From positions 1 to 32,393 of the forward strand of contig JAOAUD010000011.1 in the NCBI GenBank assembly GCA_030157755.1: DNA of 32,393 nucleotides, read 5' to 3'. This DNA is from Candidatus Nanopelagicales bacterium. Its GTDB lineage: Bacteria > Actinomycetota > Actinomycetes > S36-B12 > UBA10799. This document shows positions 1-7,596 of this stretch, piece after piece. The first letter of the stretch is position 1. Every line of letters starts with the position of its first letter. Made by a program: the position numbers and the translations under genes. Under the pieces are notes generated by a model. The model made no database searches. It had not been told where the DNA came from and saw only the letters and a program-made list of their open reading frames with translations.

Positions 1-813
1 TTCTTTCCTGTCAGCCTGTTCAAGAACCCAGTGTTTCTTGCGGCGATCATGGCTGGCTTCATCTACAACTTCGGCAATGCCGTCGTATTCCTCCAGTTGA
101 CCAACCTGTGGCAATACGTCACCGGACTCAAGACACTCGAAGTATCACTCTGGCAACTTCCGATCCTGATCACTGGCATCGTCGTTGGTCTGGCGACCGG
201 AAAGGCGATGTCGAGCGGCAAGTTGTCCGCGCGAAGTGCGTTGTTGTTCGGCGGAATCGTCAGCGCTGCAGGCTTGGTCACTCTGGGCGTCACGCATAAC
301 GGATCGTCGCTACTGACGTTCCTGCCCGGCATCATTCTGGTTGGCGCAGGTGCGGTAATCGCGGCGGTTCCCTACGGGTCCTTGATCCTCAAAGAAGCCC
401 CCGCCAAGTATTTCGGCGCAGTCGCAAGCTCGAGGCTCACGTTCGGGCAGTTTTTCTACGCCATGGGCATCGCCATCTCGACAATCGTTATCGACAAGCT
501 CACCATCGGCGGAACGACGGCGAAGCTCGAAGCCGCCGGGGTATCCGCTCAGCAGGTAGGAACAGGCTTGGATGCGGTCACTACCTATGCATCTGCCAGT
601 ACAACGCCAACTACCTCACTCGGCAAGCAAGCACTTGCAGATGCAACCGCGTCCTACGGTTCCGCCTTCGCCACGATGATGTACATCACCGCTGTGCTCG
701 CCCTGATCGGAGGCGTCGTCGGCTTCGCATTGCTTAAGCACGCAGGAGACCACGCTGACGACGAGACGCCCGAATCAATCAAGCACCCCGCCCCTGCCGT
801 CGGCGAAGGCTGA
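1..813 (+). CDS. MFS exporter, C-terminal half (5' truncated)
   Basis: The reading frame is open from the first base of the window, so this is the end of a longer gene and the GTG at 31 is not its start. The visible part (about 270 residues) begins with a Leu-Phe-Lys-Asn-Pro stretch followed by a membrane helix, typical of the second half of 14-helix DHA2 (EmrB/QacA-like) drug:proton antiporters. About five to six hydrophobic segments follow, with a Gly-rich helix near 290-380 and a periplasmic-type Ala/Thr/Ser-rich loop at 540-660 before the last helix. It ends in a short acidic tail. It should act in the cytoplasmic membrane as an exporter; the substrate cannot be read from this half. A stem-loop covers its stop codon. 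Confidence 0.85.
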   Translation, partial: FFPVSLFKNPVFLAAIMAGFIYNFGNAVVFLQLTNLWQYVTGLKTLEVSLWQLPILITGIVVGLATGKAMSSGKLSARSALLFGGIVSAAGLVTLGVTHNGSSLLTFLPGIILVGAGAVIAAVPYGSLILKEAPAKYFGAVASSRLTFGQFFYAMGIAISTIVIDKLTIGGTTAKLEAAGVSAQQVGTGLDAVTTYASASTTPTTSLGKQALADATASYGSAFATMMYITAVLALIGGVVGFALLKHAGDHADDETPESIKHPAPAVGEG

Positions 814-815
814 CG
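798..815 (+). terminator. stem-loop over the stop codon of the MFS gene
   Basis: 798-804 pairs with 809-815 (seven pairs, one of them G-T) around a four-base GAAG loop. The TGA stop at 811-813 lies in the right arm. No T-run follows, which is common for terminators in high-GC actinobacteria. The role as terminator is inferred. Confidence 0.45.
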
Positions 816-1033
816 ACGCATAGAGCCGCAGCCCCAACAACGTGGCGGTTACCTGCCCTACAGGCGACGAAAGTCCACCCGTTACGTGGTCGGCGGAGGT
901 AAGCGAGCGACGGCCCCGGTCACCCGCTCCAACGTAAGCCATTCGGAGTAACCGAGCGCCTGGGTTTTGATCTTCAGACAACCGCAACGGTGACACTGAC
1001 TCAACTGGTTCGTTCCACACCACGGAGTCGCAA

Positions 1034-2461
1034 ATGTCAGCTTCCCAGCGCCGGATCCACACCGTTGCGTACTTGGCAGCTGCCACACTTCTGGCATCCG
1101 GGTCGCTGGGCATGGCCGCGAGCGCAGCGAACGCAGCGACAGCACCTGCGTCAACGACAGCAGAGGGCGCGAAGACGGCTTCGCAGGCTCCGACAAATCG
1201 ATCACTCCACCCTCGCAAGGCCAGCAAGGGTCGCCTGGCAGTGAAAGTCTCAGGCTTACCTGCCTCCACCAATTCGCGGGTAGTTGTGTCGGGCACTTCG
1301 AAATCCACGAAGCGGTACCTCGAGACCCTCACCGGATCCGCCCAGTTGACGAACTTGCGAGCGGGCCAATACCGCGTACATGCCTACGGAACCACCGTTG
1401 GAGATGCCACGTACTCGCCCAAGACGGCAATCAAGAATCTCACCGTCAAGCGCAGCGGAACAACGCGCTACACAGTGAAGTACAAAAAGGTTGCGCGCGA
1501 CTGCACTCCCGGGCCCTACAAGAACCTCACAAATTGCGACTTCAGCGCCCAAGCACTTGACAACGCCAATTTCGCGAAGTCGACCCTGACGAACGCATCT
1601 TTCGCCGCTGCGTCAGTTCGCGGCGCAAACTTCGGAATGGCGAACCTCACCGGAGTGGACTTCTCGAATTCCCTTCTGGCCCGCGCATCCTTCAACGGGG
1701 CGAAGTTGGCGAATGCAACCTTGGCAAACGTCGAACTCACTCAGGCGTCGTTCCTCGGAGCCTCGTCTGGGGGTGTCATCGGGCGTCCGTTGCCAACTGA
1801 CTGTGGCGACTTGGCATTCAACTGCCCGCGCTTCGATGACGTATACAACGGCTACATCATCGCCACTGGTGTGAACCTTCAGGGCGCCGATCTTGCCGAC
1901 ATCGACCTGTCGCCGTGGAGCAACCTGCAAGGCGTCGACTTCACGGACGCAGACCTGACCGGTGCCAACCTTCGAGGAAGCGGCGTCCAGAGCGCGATAT
2001 TCGTCCGCACGAAGCTAAACAGCGCGATCCTGGACCAGACGGCAGCGCAGTACGCGAACTTCAACGGAGCTGACCTCACTGCCGCAAACATCAACCACTT
2101 CTACGCGCAGCATGCGTCGTTTGTTGGGGCCACAATTGTGAGCATCTCGTGCCCAGACGACGGGCCTGTCTGGACCTACGCAAATCTGTCTGGCGCAAAT
2201 CTGCAGAATGCAGTTCTGGCTGGAACCAACACGGGCGCAGACCTGGTCCATGCCAACCTAACTGGCACAGACCTCAGCGGCGCTGTCCTCACCGCCGGCG
2301 ACCTGCGGCATGCAGTGCTGGTCAACACGAACCTGAACGACACCAACCTGGCAACCGCAAGCTTTTCGAGCCCGACGAACTCCAGCGGCCTGATCTCCAA
2401 TGGGGGGACGGCCCTTCCCGGAGGCTGGCTGATCTCTGGCGGCGTCCTGATGTTTGTGTAA
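1034..2461 (+). CDS. secreted pentapeptide-repeat protein
   Basis: 475 residues from the ATG at 1034, chosen because GGAG at 1024-1027 sits six bases upstream and a clear Sec signal peptide follows (basic start, hydrophobic core, Ala-rich cleavage zone near residues 28-36). After an Ala/Thr linker, about residues 65-150 look like a beta-sandwich or carboxypeptidase-regulatory-like domain. From about 157 to 450 the protein is built of pentapeptide repeats of the A(D/N)LXX type (ANFAK, ADLTG, ANLQG, TDLSG), which fold as a square right-handed beta-helix. The region at 250-275 with Cys residues breaks the helix. The C-terminal Leu-Pro-Gly-Gly-Trp segment is a cap I associate with secreted actinobacterial members of this family. 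Export makes a DNA-gyrase-protecting role (the Qnr type) unlikely; the function is unknown. Confidence 0.85.
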   Translation: MSASQRRIHTVAYLAAATLLASGSLGMAASAANAATAPASTTAEGAKTASQAPTNRSLHPRKASKGRLAVKVSGLPASTNSRVVVSGTSKSTKRYLETLTGSAQLTNLRAGQYRVHAYGTTVGDATYSPKTAIKNLTVKRSGTTRYTVKYKKVARDCTPGPYKNLTNCDFSAQALDNANFAKSTLTNASFAAASVRGANFGMANLTGVDFSNSLLARASFNGAKLANATLANVELTQASFLGASSGGVIGRPLPTDCGDLAFNCPRFDDVYNGYIIATGVNLQGADLADIDLSPWSNLQGVDFTDADLTGANLRGSGVQSAIFVRTKLNSAILDQTAAQYANFNGADLTAANINHFYAQHASFVGATIVSISCPDDGPVWTYANLSGANLQNAVLAGTNTGADLVHANLTGTDLSGAVLTAGDLRHAVLVNTNLNDTNLATASFSSPTNSSGLISNGGTALPGGWLISGGVLMFV

Positions 2462-2626
2462 TCCCAAAAGCGCGGTTCTTACCCTCCTCAACAGCCCGAC
2501 GGCCGTGGGTTACGCAAATACCAGAGAACCTCGCGCAGCTGCGCTCACCAATGTGTCAACACGTACAGCGACAACGCACGCCCCTGCGGCAGTGAACGTG
2601 AGCATGCAGAATCGTCCAACTTCGAG

Positions 2627-2655
2627 ACTCCCGCAGCCAATCGGCTATCGGGAGT
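2627..2655 (+). terminator. two-part stem-loop upstream of the sulfatase gene
   Basis: 2627-2633 pairs with 2649-2655 (seven base pairs). An inner AGCC/GGCT stem (2635-2638 with 2643-2646) closes a four-base loop, with a small 1x2 internal loop between the two. It lies 166 bases after the pentapeptide gene and 80 bases before the sulfatase start. It may end the upstream transcript or be a structured 5' leader; no T-run follows. Confidence 0.45.
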
Positions 2656-2723
2656 TACCATTGCGGTCTTACGTGCCGGTGATCTTCAGCCAGATCTGAC
2701 CGCACATCCATCTACGAGTTCCC

Positions 2724-2727
2724 GAGG
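2724..2727 (+). promoter_or_regulatory. ribosome binding site selecting a TTG start
   Basis: GAGG lies eight bases before the TTG at 2736. No ATG or GTG in the same frame lies between it and the signal peptide, so TTG is the likely start of the sulfatase. Confidence 0.6.
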
Positions 2728-2735
2728 TTCTTCGG

Positions 2736-4295
2736 TTGCGCCGTTCACTTATTGCCTCAATCGTTGTCACGGTCGCGGCCATCAGCACCATCAGCGCGGG
2801 ACTCTCGCTTCCGGCCACCGCCGCAGCGGACACACCGTCGCGCCCAAATGTGATCGTCATTCAGACTGATGATCAAACAGTTGCCGACCTCGACTACATG
2901 CCTAACGTCCGTAAGTTGGCGCGCAACGGAGTCACTTTTGATCAGATGGTGACGCCATTCGCAATCTGCTGCCCGTCACGTGCCGCGCAGCTCAGCGGTG
3001 CCTACCCACACAACAACGGCGTGCAGGGCAATTTCCCCCCTGATGGCGGCTTTGTCCCCTGGGAACAGAACTCCGGAGACAAGCAGATCGGCAAGTGGCT
3101 GCAAGATGACGGCTACCGAACCGTCCACATCGGCAAGTACATCAACGGCTACGCATACCCGAACCGCGCGGACGCCACTGTTCCCCAGGGTTGGTCGCAG
3201 TGGCGAGGTTCTGCCGATCCCTCGACGTACCAAATGTGGGGTTACCGCCTGAACGGAAATACCCCTCAAGAGAGCAAGCAATACGGCAACTTCAGGGTCG
3301 AGAATCCCGCCAACTACTCCACCGATGTCTACCGCGGACTCGCGCTCGATGCGATCCGCGATCAAAAGTCTGCTGCGTCGCCCTACTACATGCAGGTGGC
3401 TTTCCTAGCGCCCCACGTTGAAACCGTTCCACTGCGAAATGGATTCGTGCCCCAGGACTGGGCGGACGTTGACGACCCAGACCCCGACACGGGTATCGAG
3501 ACCATCTCCCCCCGACCTGCACCACGGCACCGCAACGCCTTCCCGAACATGCCATTGGCGAAGGACCCCAGTTTCAACGAAGCCGACGTGTCTGACAAGG
3601 GACCTTTCATCAGGGACTTGCCTGTACTGTCCAGCGACCAAATTGCGGAACTCAAAAAGGCGAATCGGCAGCGCCGCCAATCGCTGCTGGCAGTCGACGA
3701 GGGCGTCGGCGAGATCGTTCGCACGCTGCGTTCCACAGGCCAGTACGACAACACCGTGATCGTCTTCATGGGTGACAACGGGTACATGCTCGGCCAACAT
3801 CGAATCTCGAAGGGAAAGTACTTCCCCTACGAACCCTCCCTGCGAATTCCATTCATCGTGAGCGGCCCTGGCATTCGAAAGAACGCGCATGTGCCAGACC
3901 TGGTCTCACTCATTGACTACGCCCCCACCATGCTGACCCTCACCGGCGCACAACCGAGCGGTCGCACGCCCGACGGCATTTCGTTGGAGCCCCTACTTCG
4001 CGACACGGGCAACGTCACCAGGCGCTCTGTCCTGCTCTCGAGTGGGCCGCAGCGCGGACCCAACGGAACGATGCTTCCGCAGTTCGACGGGGTTCGCAGC
4101 CCGCACTATTCATGGTGGCGCTACGAAGACGGCTTCGAAGAAATGTATGACTTGCGCCGCGATCCCTTCCAACTGACCAACGTGGCCTCCAAGCCTGCCT
4201 ACGCCAACAAGCGGAACAAGTTGATTGCGGAGTGGGAGCGACTGCGCGACTGCCAGGGCGCAACATGCCAGGTGCGGGCACCCGGCGCCATCTAG
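2736..4295 (+). CDS. secreted sulfatase (formylglycine-dependent, alkaline-phosphatase superfamily)
   Basis: 519 residues from a TTG start supported by GAGG at 2724-2727. A signal peptide covers about residues 1-31. The sulfatase fold begins at residue 37 (Arg-Pro-Asn-Val-Ile-Val-Ile) with the metal-binding Asp45-Asp46 pair. The activation motif is Cys78-Cys79-Pro-Ser-Arg82: Cys78 is the residue a formylglycine-generating enzyme would convert. A second metal site (Gly-Asp-Asn-Gly) and a following Lys are near residues 347-365. It should hydrolyse sulfate esters outside the cytoplasm; the substrate (glycan, steroid or lipid sulfate) cannot be read off. No formylglycine-generating enzyme lies in the window, so it must be encoded elsewhere. 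It is flanked by two exported solenoid proteins on the same strand. The length is normal for the family. Confidence 0.93.
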   Translation: MRRSLIASIVVTVAAISTISAGLSLPATAAADTPSRPNVIVIQTDDQTVADLDYMPNVRKLARNGVTFDQMVTPFAICCPSRAAQLSGAYPHNNGVQGNFPPDGGFVPWEQNSGDKQIGKWLQDDGYRTVHIGKYINGYAYPNRADATVPQGWSQWRGSADPSTYQMWGYRLNGNTPQESKQYGNFRVENPANYSTDVYRGLALDAIRDQKSAASPYYMQVAFLAPHVETVPLRNGFVPQDWADVDDPDPDTGIETISPRPAPRHRNAFPNMPLAKDPSFNEADVSDKGPFIRDLPVLSSDQIAELKKANRQRRQSLLAVDEGVGEIVRTLRSTGQYDNTVIVFMGDNGYMLGQHRISKGKYFPYEPSLRIPFIVSGPGIRKNAHVPDLVSLIDYAPTMLTLTGAQPSGRTPDGISLEPLLRDTGNVTRRSVLLSSGPQRGPNGTMLPQFDGVRSPHYSWWRYEDGFEEMYDLRRDPFQLTNVASKPAYANKRNKLIAEWERLRDCQGATCQVRAPGAI

Positions 4296-4306
4296 GCGGG
4301 GGCGTT

Positions 4307-4355
4307 CGGCCCACTTGGGCTGGTTGGATGATCGGCGGCGCTGTCTCTCCAGCGC
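4307..4355 (+). terminator. tandem stem-loops after the sulfatase gene
   Basis: Two hairpins follow the sulfatase stop. The first, 4307-4322, has a GCCC/GGGC core with an ACTT loop plus a G-T and a C-G pair, and starts 11 bases after the stop. The second, 4338-4355, has a perfect six-pair GCGCTG/CAGCGC stem and a pyrimidine loop. Neither is followed by a T-run. Together they make a credible GC-rich terminator before the separately promoted beta-helix gene. Confidence 0.5.
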
Positions 4356-4423
4356 AGCGGCGGCGGGATTGTCGCCTGATCTGGGACGCGCGTTTCGAAC
4401 ACGACTAAACAGCTATTCGACAA

Positions 4424-4429
4424 TAGATT
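4424..4429 (+). promoter_or_regulatory. -10 box TAGATT of a leaderless promoter
   Basis: TAGATT ends six bases before the ATG at 4436, so transcription would start at or next to the A of the start codon. No Shine-Dalgarno is present, which fits. No clear -35 box is seen. Confidence 0.5.
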
Positions 4430-4435
4430 GCGCCC

Positions 4436-6094
4436 ATGCCAAAGAACCTGCGCGCAGCTGTGCTCACCGTCGTCGCTGGTACGGCGATCCTCGGATCGAC
4501 GCTCGTCAGCACGTCCCCAGCCCTCGCCATCGGTCCTTGCCCAACCTTGGTCCAGGGAACGGACTTCACCACTTTTTCGGACCTTCAAACGCTCCTGACG
4601 GACAAGCGGTTTTGCGACGAGGGTTCGATGACGGTTGACTTCACATCCGATTTCTCATGGACCGACGACAACGTCATCATCTGGGACGGGCAGGACCATC
4701 AGCCTCTCGTACTGCGTGGGACCGGCCCAAATACTCCGACGATCACGGGTTACAAAGCCGCAGTCATTGAAAACCACTCAGATGGCGGCCTCTCTGTTTC
4801 CAACCTGACAATCAAGAAAGGGGATGTCGGGTCAGACAACGCGATCTTCGGCAGCAACGGAAATGTTGCCTTGAACAACACAACTGTCCTTGGCAGGGTC
4901 GGCGAGGACAACGGTCGGGCCATCCGCGCGGGAAACGGCGACGTCTCGATTACCAACAGCACTATCCAGGACAACGAGACGGGCGCGGGAGCGGGAATCT
5001 CCGTTGGCGGGGCACACTCCGTCATAGTGACTGACTCCACGATCAGCAATAACCAGGCGACATTCCAAGGTGGCGGCGGGATCTACGCCGAGACCGGGAC
5101 GGTCACCATCCTCAACTCGACAATCAGCGGAAACTCGGCGGCGCCATTCGGTAGCGGAGGCGGGGTCTACATGTCCGGCGCTGGGTCTGTGGTGGTGACA
5201 AATTCGACCATCAGCGGGAACTCCGCCGCAGGCGGCGGTGGCGGAGTCGACACCTTCGGGTCGATTACGGCAACCAACTCAACCATTACGGGGAACTCCG
5301 CCACCGAATCTGCTGCGAAAGGCGGCGGCCTACTCGGACGAGGTAGCGCCTGGAACTTCAAGTTCACCACCATTGTCGACAACACCGCTGGAACCGGCGG
5401 CGGCAACAACATTGCCGACGACTCCGGATCGACTGCATTTACCTCTATCGGATCGGTGATCGCAGCAACAGGTCAGTCAAGCTGCACCGGCGTCACGCCT
5501 GACGCAACAAGCACCTACAACGCCACGGTGGCCGACGACTCTTCCTGCGGGTTCGGGCAATCAGGCGGACCCGGCAACTTCTCGGCAACCACCGGTGAGT
5601 TGAACCTTGGGGCACTGGCAGTCAATGCCAACCCGTCTGGCACCAAAACCATGCTGCCGAACACGGGAAGTAAGTTGATCAATGCAGTTCCCGCCGCCAC
5701 CGGGCAAGCTGCGATCGGACCCAACGCGACCGACCAGCGCGGGATCGCCCGAACTGGTGAGTTCTGGATCGGCGCCGCACAGCAGGCGCCCTCGTCGACG
5801 TTGGCGCAAACTCCCGCCAACAACTGCGTTCACAAGTCCGTCGACGTGCCACGTCGTGGCACACGTTGGTTGATGAAACCCAACTGCGTCACCAACGCCG
5901 GTCAGAAGATTAAGGTGACAGCATCGGCCCGCGCACCACGTGGTGACGCCAAGTTCTTCTCGATCTACCGCAAGCGCAACGGCACCACGATGATTCGCAC
6001 GTACGGCACCAAACTGCGACTCACGATCACCTGGTCGGCAGCGGCAACAGGGAACTACACGGCGTACAAGTACCGCCGCACCCAGACGACCTAG
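4436..6094 (+). CDS. secreted right-handed beta-helix protein
   Basis: 552 residues. The ATG at 4436 is preceded by a leaderless-type -10 box and followed by a signal peptide (about residues 1-32, ending Ala-Leu-Ala). Residues 40-100 form an N-terminal cap region. About 100-330 is a parallel beta-helix with repeating turns of the form Asn-Ser-Thr-Ile-(Ser/Thr)-(Gly/Asp)-Asn-(Ser/Gln) separated by Gly-rich loops, as in polymorphic-outer-membrane-like and choice-of-anchor Q proteins. About 330-440 keeps the choice-of-anchor Q style (a cysteine pair, a Leu-Pro-Asn-Thr-Gly-Ser-Lys-Leu-Ile stretch and a Thr-Asp-Gln-Arg-Gly turn). The last 100 residues are a separate basic domain with two Cys. No catalytic residues are apparent. 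It may be an adhesin or carbohydrate-binding surface protein. The Leu-Pro-Asn-Thr-Gly stretch is internal, with no following membrane segment, so it is not a sortase anchor. Confidence 0.85.
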   Translation: MPKNLRAAVLTVVAGTAILGSTLVSTSPALAIGPCPTLVQGTDFTTFSDLQTLLTDKRFCDEGSMTVDFTSDFSWTDDNVIIWDGQDHQPLVLRGTGPNTPTITGYKAAVIENHSDGGLSVSNLTIKKGDVGSDNAIFGSNGNVALNNTTVLGRVGEDNGRAIRAGNGDVSITNSTIQDNETGAGAGISVGGAHSVIVTDSTISNNQATFQGGGGIYAETGTVTILNSTISGNSAAPFGSGGGVYMSGAGSVVVTNSTISGNSAAGGGGGVDTFGSITATNSTITGNSATESAAKGGGLLGRGSAWNFKFTTIVDNTAGTGGGNNIADDSGSTAFTSIGSVIAATGQSSCTGVTPDATSTYNATVADDSSCGFGQSGGPGNFSATTGELNLGALAVNANPSGTKTMLPNTGSKLINAVPAATGQAAIGPNATDQRGIARTGEFWIGAAQQAPSSTLAQTPANNCVHKSVDVPRRGTRWLMKPNCVTNAGQKIKVTASARAPRGDAKFFSIYRKRNGTTMIRTYGTKLRLTITWSAAATGNYTAYKYRRTQTT

Positions 6095-6104
6095 AGATGC
6101 ATAC

Positions 6105-6139
6105 TCCTCGCCAGGCGGACGAGCCCTACTAGTCGAGGA
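6105..6139. terminator. long-loop inverted repeat between two convergent genes
   Basis: TCCTCG at 6105-6110 pairs with CGAGGA at 6134-6139 around a 23-base loop that contains the - strand stop codon (6129-6131). It lies between the beta-helix gene and the lipoprotein gene, which converge. The long loop makes chance occurrence plausible. Confidence 0.25.
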
Positions 6140-7481
6140 ACGCCTTGGGTGGGTTCCCATTGCCTGGCAGGCCGGTCGCACCGTTTAGTGCCTGAGCTGC
6201 GGTGCACTGTGTCCAGTTCGCCGAGGGGTTGTTCCCCAGGGAAATGTGTGCGGTGAGCTGACTGGGATCCAACTGGTACTTCGTCATGGTCGTGGCGATC
6301 TGCGTCTTGTCGACCTCGTAGACGAACCAGATGGTGCAGCTCGTTCCCGACTTCACTTTGGTGAGCCACAAGTGCAAGCACTGGTTGGGGCCAGTGGTTT
6401 TGCCATTGCTGCACTTGTCGCTGGGGATCAGTTCCGTTGTCTGGAATTGGCTGACCTCGTCGGTCCCGATGGGCATGACCAAGTTCGCCGCGTCGTATGA
6501 CGCAGACCCCGGTTTGCGCAGCAAGCTAGTTGTGGTTCCCGCCTCAGGGACGGTGATCGTGACACCAGCACCCGTGGCGCTGACCGATGCAATCTGCACC
6601 TGCGCGTACGCGACTCCTGTGTGCGGATCGTCGCCGACCATCGCGCACCAGAAACTCGTCTTCGCCGTGGGTGTGATCGTCGATAGTGCCACCGGCGTGC
6701 TGGAGCCCTGCGTCAAAACCATACTGCAGTCGGACTTCAAAGTGCTTCCTGCGATCAGTGGCATCTGCGATGTCGCCCAGCTGCCAGCGAATTGCCCGGC
6801 CGACGACTTTCCAACGGTGTTGACCAGGGCCGTCAATGACGCCGCATCCAATTTGCCACCAGTCAGCGTCACAGTTCCGAACGGCGCGGCGGCTGTGCCG
6901 TACGTCGCGGGAGTTCCATCGATCGAGTCGATGGTGATGTGCGGTCCAGCAGCTAGGTTCGGCACATTGCGCCCATCGGATTTCACTCCAAGGTAGTCGC
7001 CGTATTCGTTGAGCACCAGCGGGGTCAAGTCGGTCCACATGCTGTTGTCTGCGCGCATGTACCAGAAGTTGCACATCTGCTGAAGCTTCTGCGGATCGTT
7101 CGTGTACTGGAATCCGGTGTAGAGCTTGTTGCAGAGCGCGGGGTCGATTGGTCCCTGTTGATTCGACTGACCTGACGAGCAGTACTGGCCCTTATGAGAC
7201 AGAGTCGCGTACTTCGCGGTGACGTCATCACGCAGTTTCTGCAAGGAAGCAGGATCCGATGGCGGGCCGTACGGAGTCGGCGCAGGGCTCGGGTTGTTTG
7301 GCAGCGAACCTTGGGGGAACCAGTTGCAGAATTCCGCGGTGCCAACTCCTCCGACCGCATTCGGCTTCGCCTTGGCGGCACCCGGATCAGAACTTGACGT
7401 GGAACTGCATCCAGCAACTGTGAGGGCGAGCGCTGCCGATACCGCCAACACTCCAAGTCGACCACGGTTACGTGATTTCAC
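6129..7481 (-). CDS. orphan lipoprotein of unknown function (about 450 residues)
   Basis: I do not recognise this protein. The GTG at 7481 is preferred over the TTG at 7490 because GGGAAG (7491-7496) lies nine bases before the GTG but touches the TTG. The start is a basic n-region, hydrophobic core and lipobox Thr-Val-Ala-Gly-Cys25, so it should be lipidated and face outward from the cytoplasmic membrane. The mature part has about ten cysteines, several in pairs that suit disulfides, and beta-rich Thr/Ser/Gly stretches in the middle and C-terminal thirds. The Phe-Cys-Asn-Trp-Phe-Pro segment after the lipobox and the Cys distribution loosely recall actinobacterial DUF3558-type lipoproteins, but I would not assign it. 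It stands alone: the upstream hydrolase is on the same strand, about 115 bases away, with its own signals. Confidence 0.75.
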   Translation of the reverse strand: MKSRNRGRLGVLAVSAALALTVAGCSSTSSSDPGAAKAKPNAVGGVGTAEFCNWFPQGSLPNNPSPAPTPYGPPSDPASLQKLRDDVTAKYATLSHKGQYCSSGQSNQQGPIDPALCNKLYTGFQYTNDPQKLQQMCNFWYMRADNSMWTDLTPLVLNEYGDYLGVKSDGRNVPNLAAGPHITIDSIDGTPATYGTAAAPFGTVTLTGGKLDAASLTALVNTVGKSSAGQFAGSWATSQMPLIAGSTLKSDCSMVLTQGSSTPVALSTITPTAKTSFWCAMVGDDPHTGVAYAQVQIASVSATGAGVTITVPEAGTTTSLLRKPGSASYDAANLVMPIGTDEVSQFQTTELIPSDKCSNGKTTGPNQCLHLWLTKVKSGTSCTIWFVYEVDKTQIATTMTKYQLDPSQLTAHISLGNNPSANWTQCTAAQALNGATGLPGNGNPPKAFLD

Positions 7482-7490
7482 TGTTCTCAA

Positions 7491-7496
7491 CTTCCC
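7491..7496 (-). promoter_or_regulatory. ribosome binding site choosing GTG 7481
   Basis: On the - strand GGGAAG lies directly against the TTG at 7490 but nine bases from the GTG at 7481, so it supports the shorter lipoprotein start by three codons. Confidence 0.5.
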
Positions 7497-7544
7497 ATCG
7501 GCCAGGCGACTGCTCGCGCCACGGCATTTGTAGGTGCCTATCGC

Positions 7545-7596
7545 AGGAGGTTAACCAAAAGTGCCCTCTGGTAGCAGTGCCATGTCAGCCTATTGA
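7545..7596 (+). other. strong ribosome binding site with an 11-codon reading frame
   Basis: AGGAGG (7545-7550) is followed after ten bases by GTG at 7561 and a frame of eleven codons ending with TGA at 7594-7596, beside the stop of the opposing hydrolase gene. There is no downstream + strand gene to control, so this may be chance or a very small peptide. Confidence 0.2.

Larger units (their letters stand above)
2462..2735. other. 274-base gap between the pentapeptide and sulfatase genes
   Basis: No convincing gene: the frame at 2454-2699 has no ribosome binding site and low-complexity composition. The gap holds one strong stem-loop (2627-2655) and the ribosome binding site of the sulfatase (2724-2727). 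Confidence 0.6.

Noticed and set aside
840-1000. Possible riboswitch upstream of the pentapeptide gene
   Set aside because: Some GC-rich partial repeats and a weak GAGCG/CGCTC pair occur, but I could not fit any known riboswitch consensus.
775-1332. 185-codon - strand frame across the gap before the pentapeptide gene
   Set aside because: It overlaps the signal-peptide coding part of the secreted protein and has no convincing start or family.
2454-2699. 81-codon frame in the gap before the sulfatase
   Set aside because: No ribosome binding site, no family, and it overlaps the strong hairpin; composition looks non-coding.
5640-5680. Leu-Pro-Asn-Thr-Gly stretch in the beta-helix protein as a sortase signal
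   Set aside because: It is about 140 residues from the C-terminus with no following membrane helix and basic tail; it fits the choice-of-anchor Q domain instead.
6060-6078. CGGCG/CGCCG hairpin near the end of the beta-helix gene
   Set aside because: It has a bulge, lies before the stop codon and is within a Tyr/Arg coding run; chance pairing is likely.
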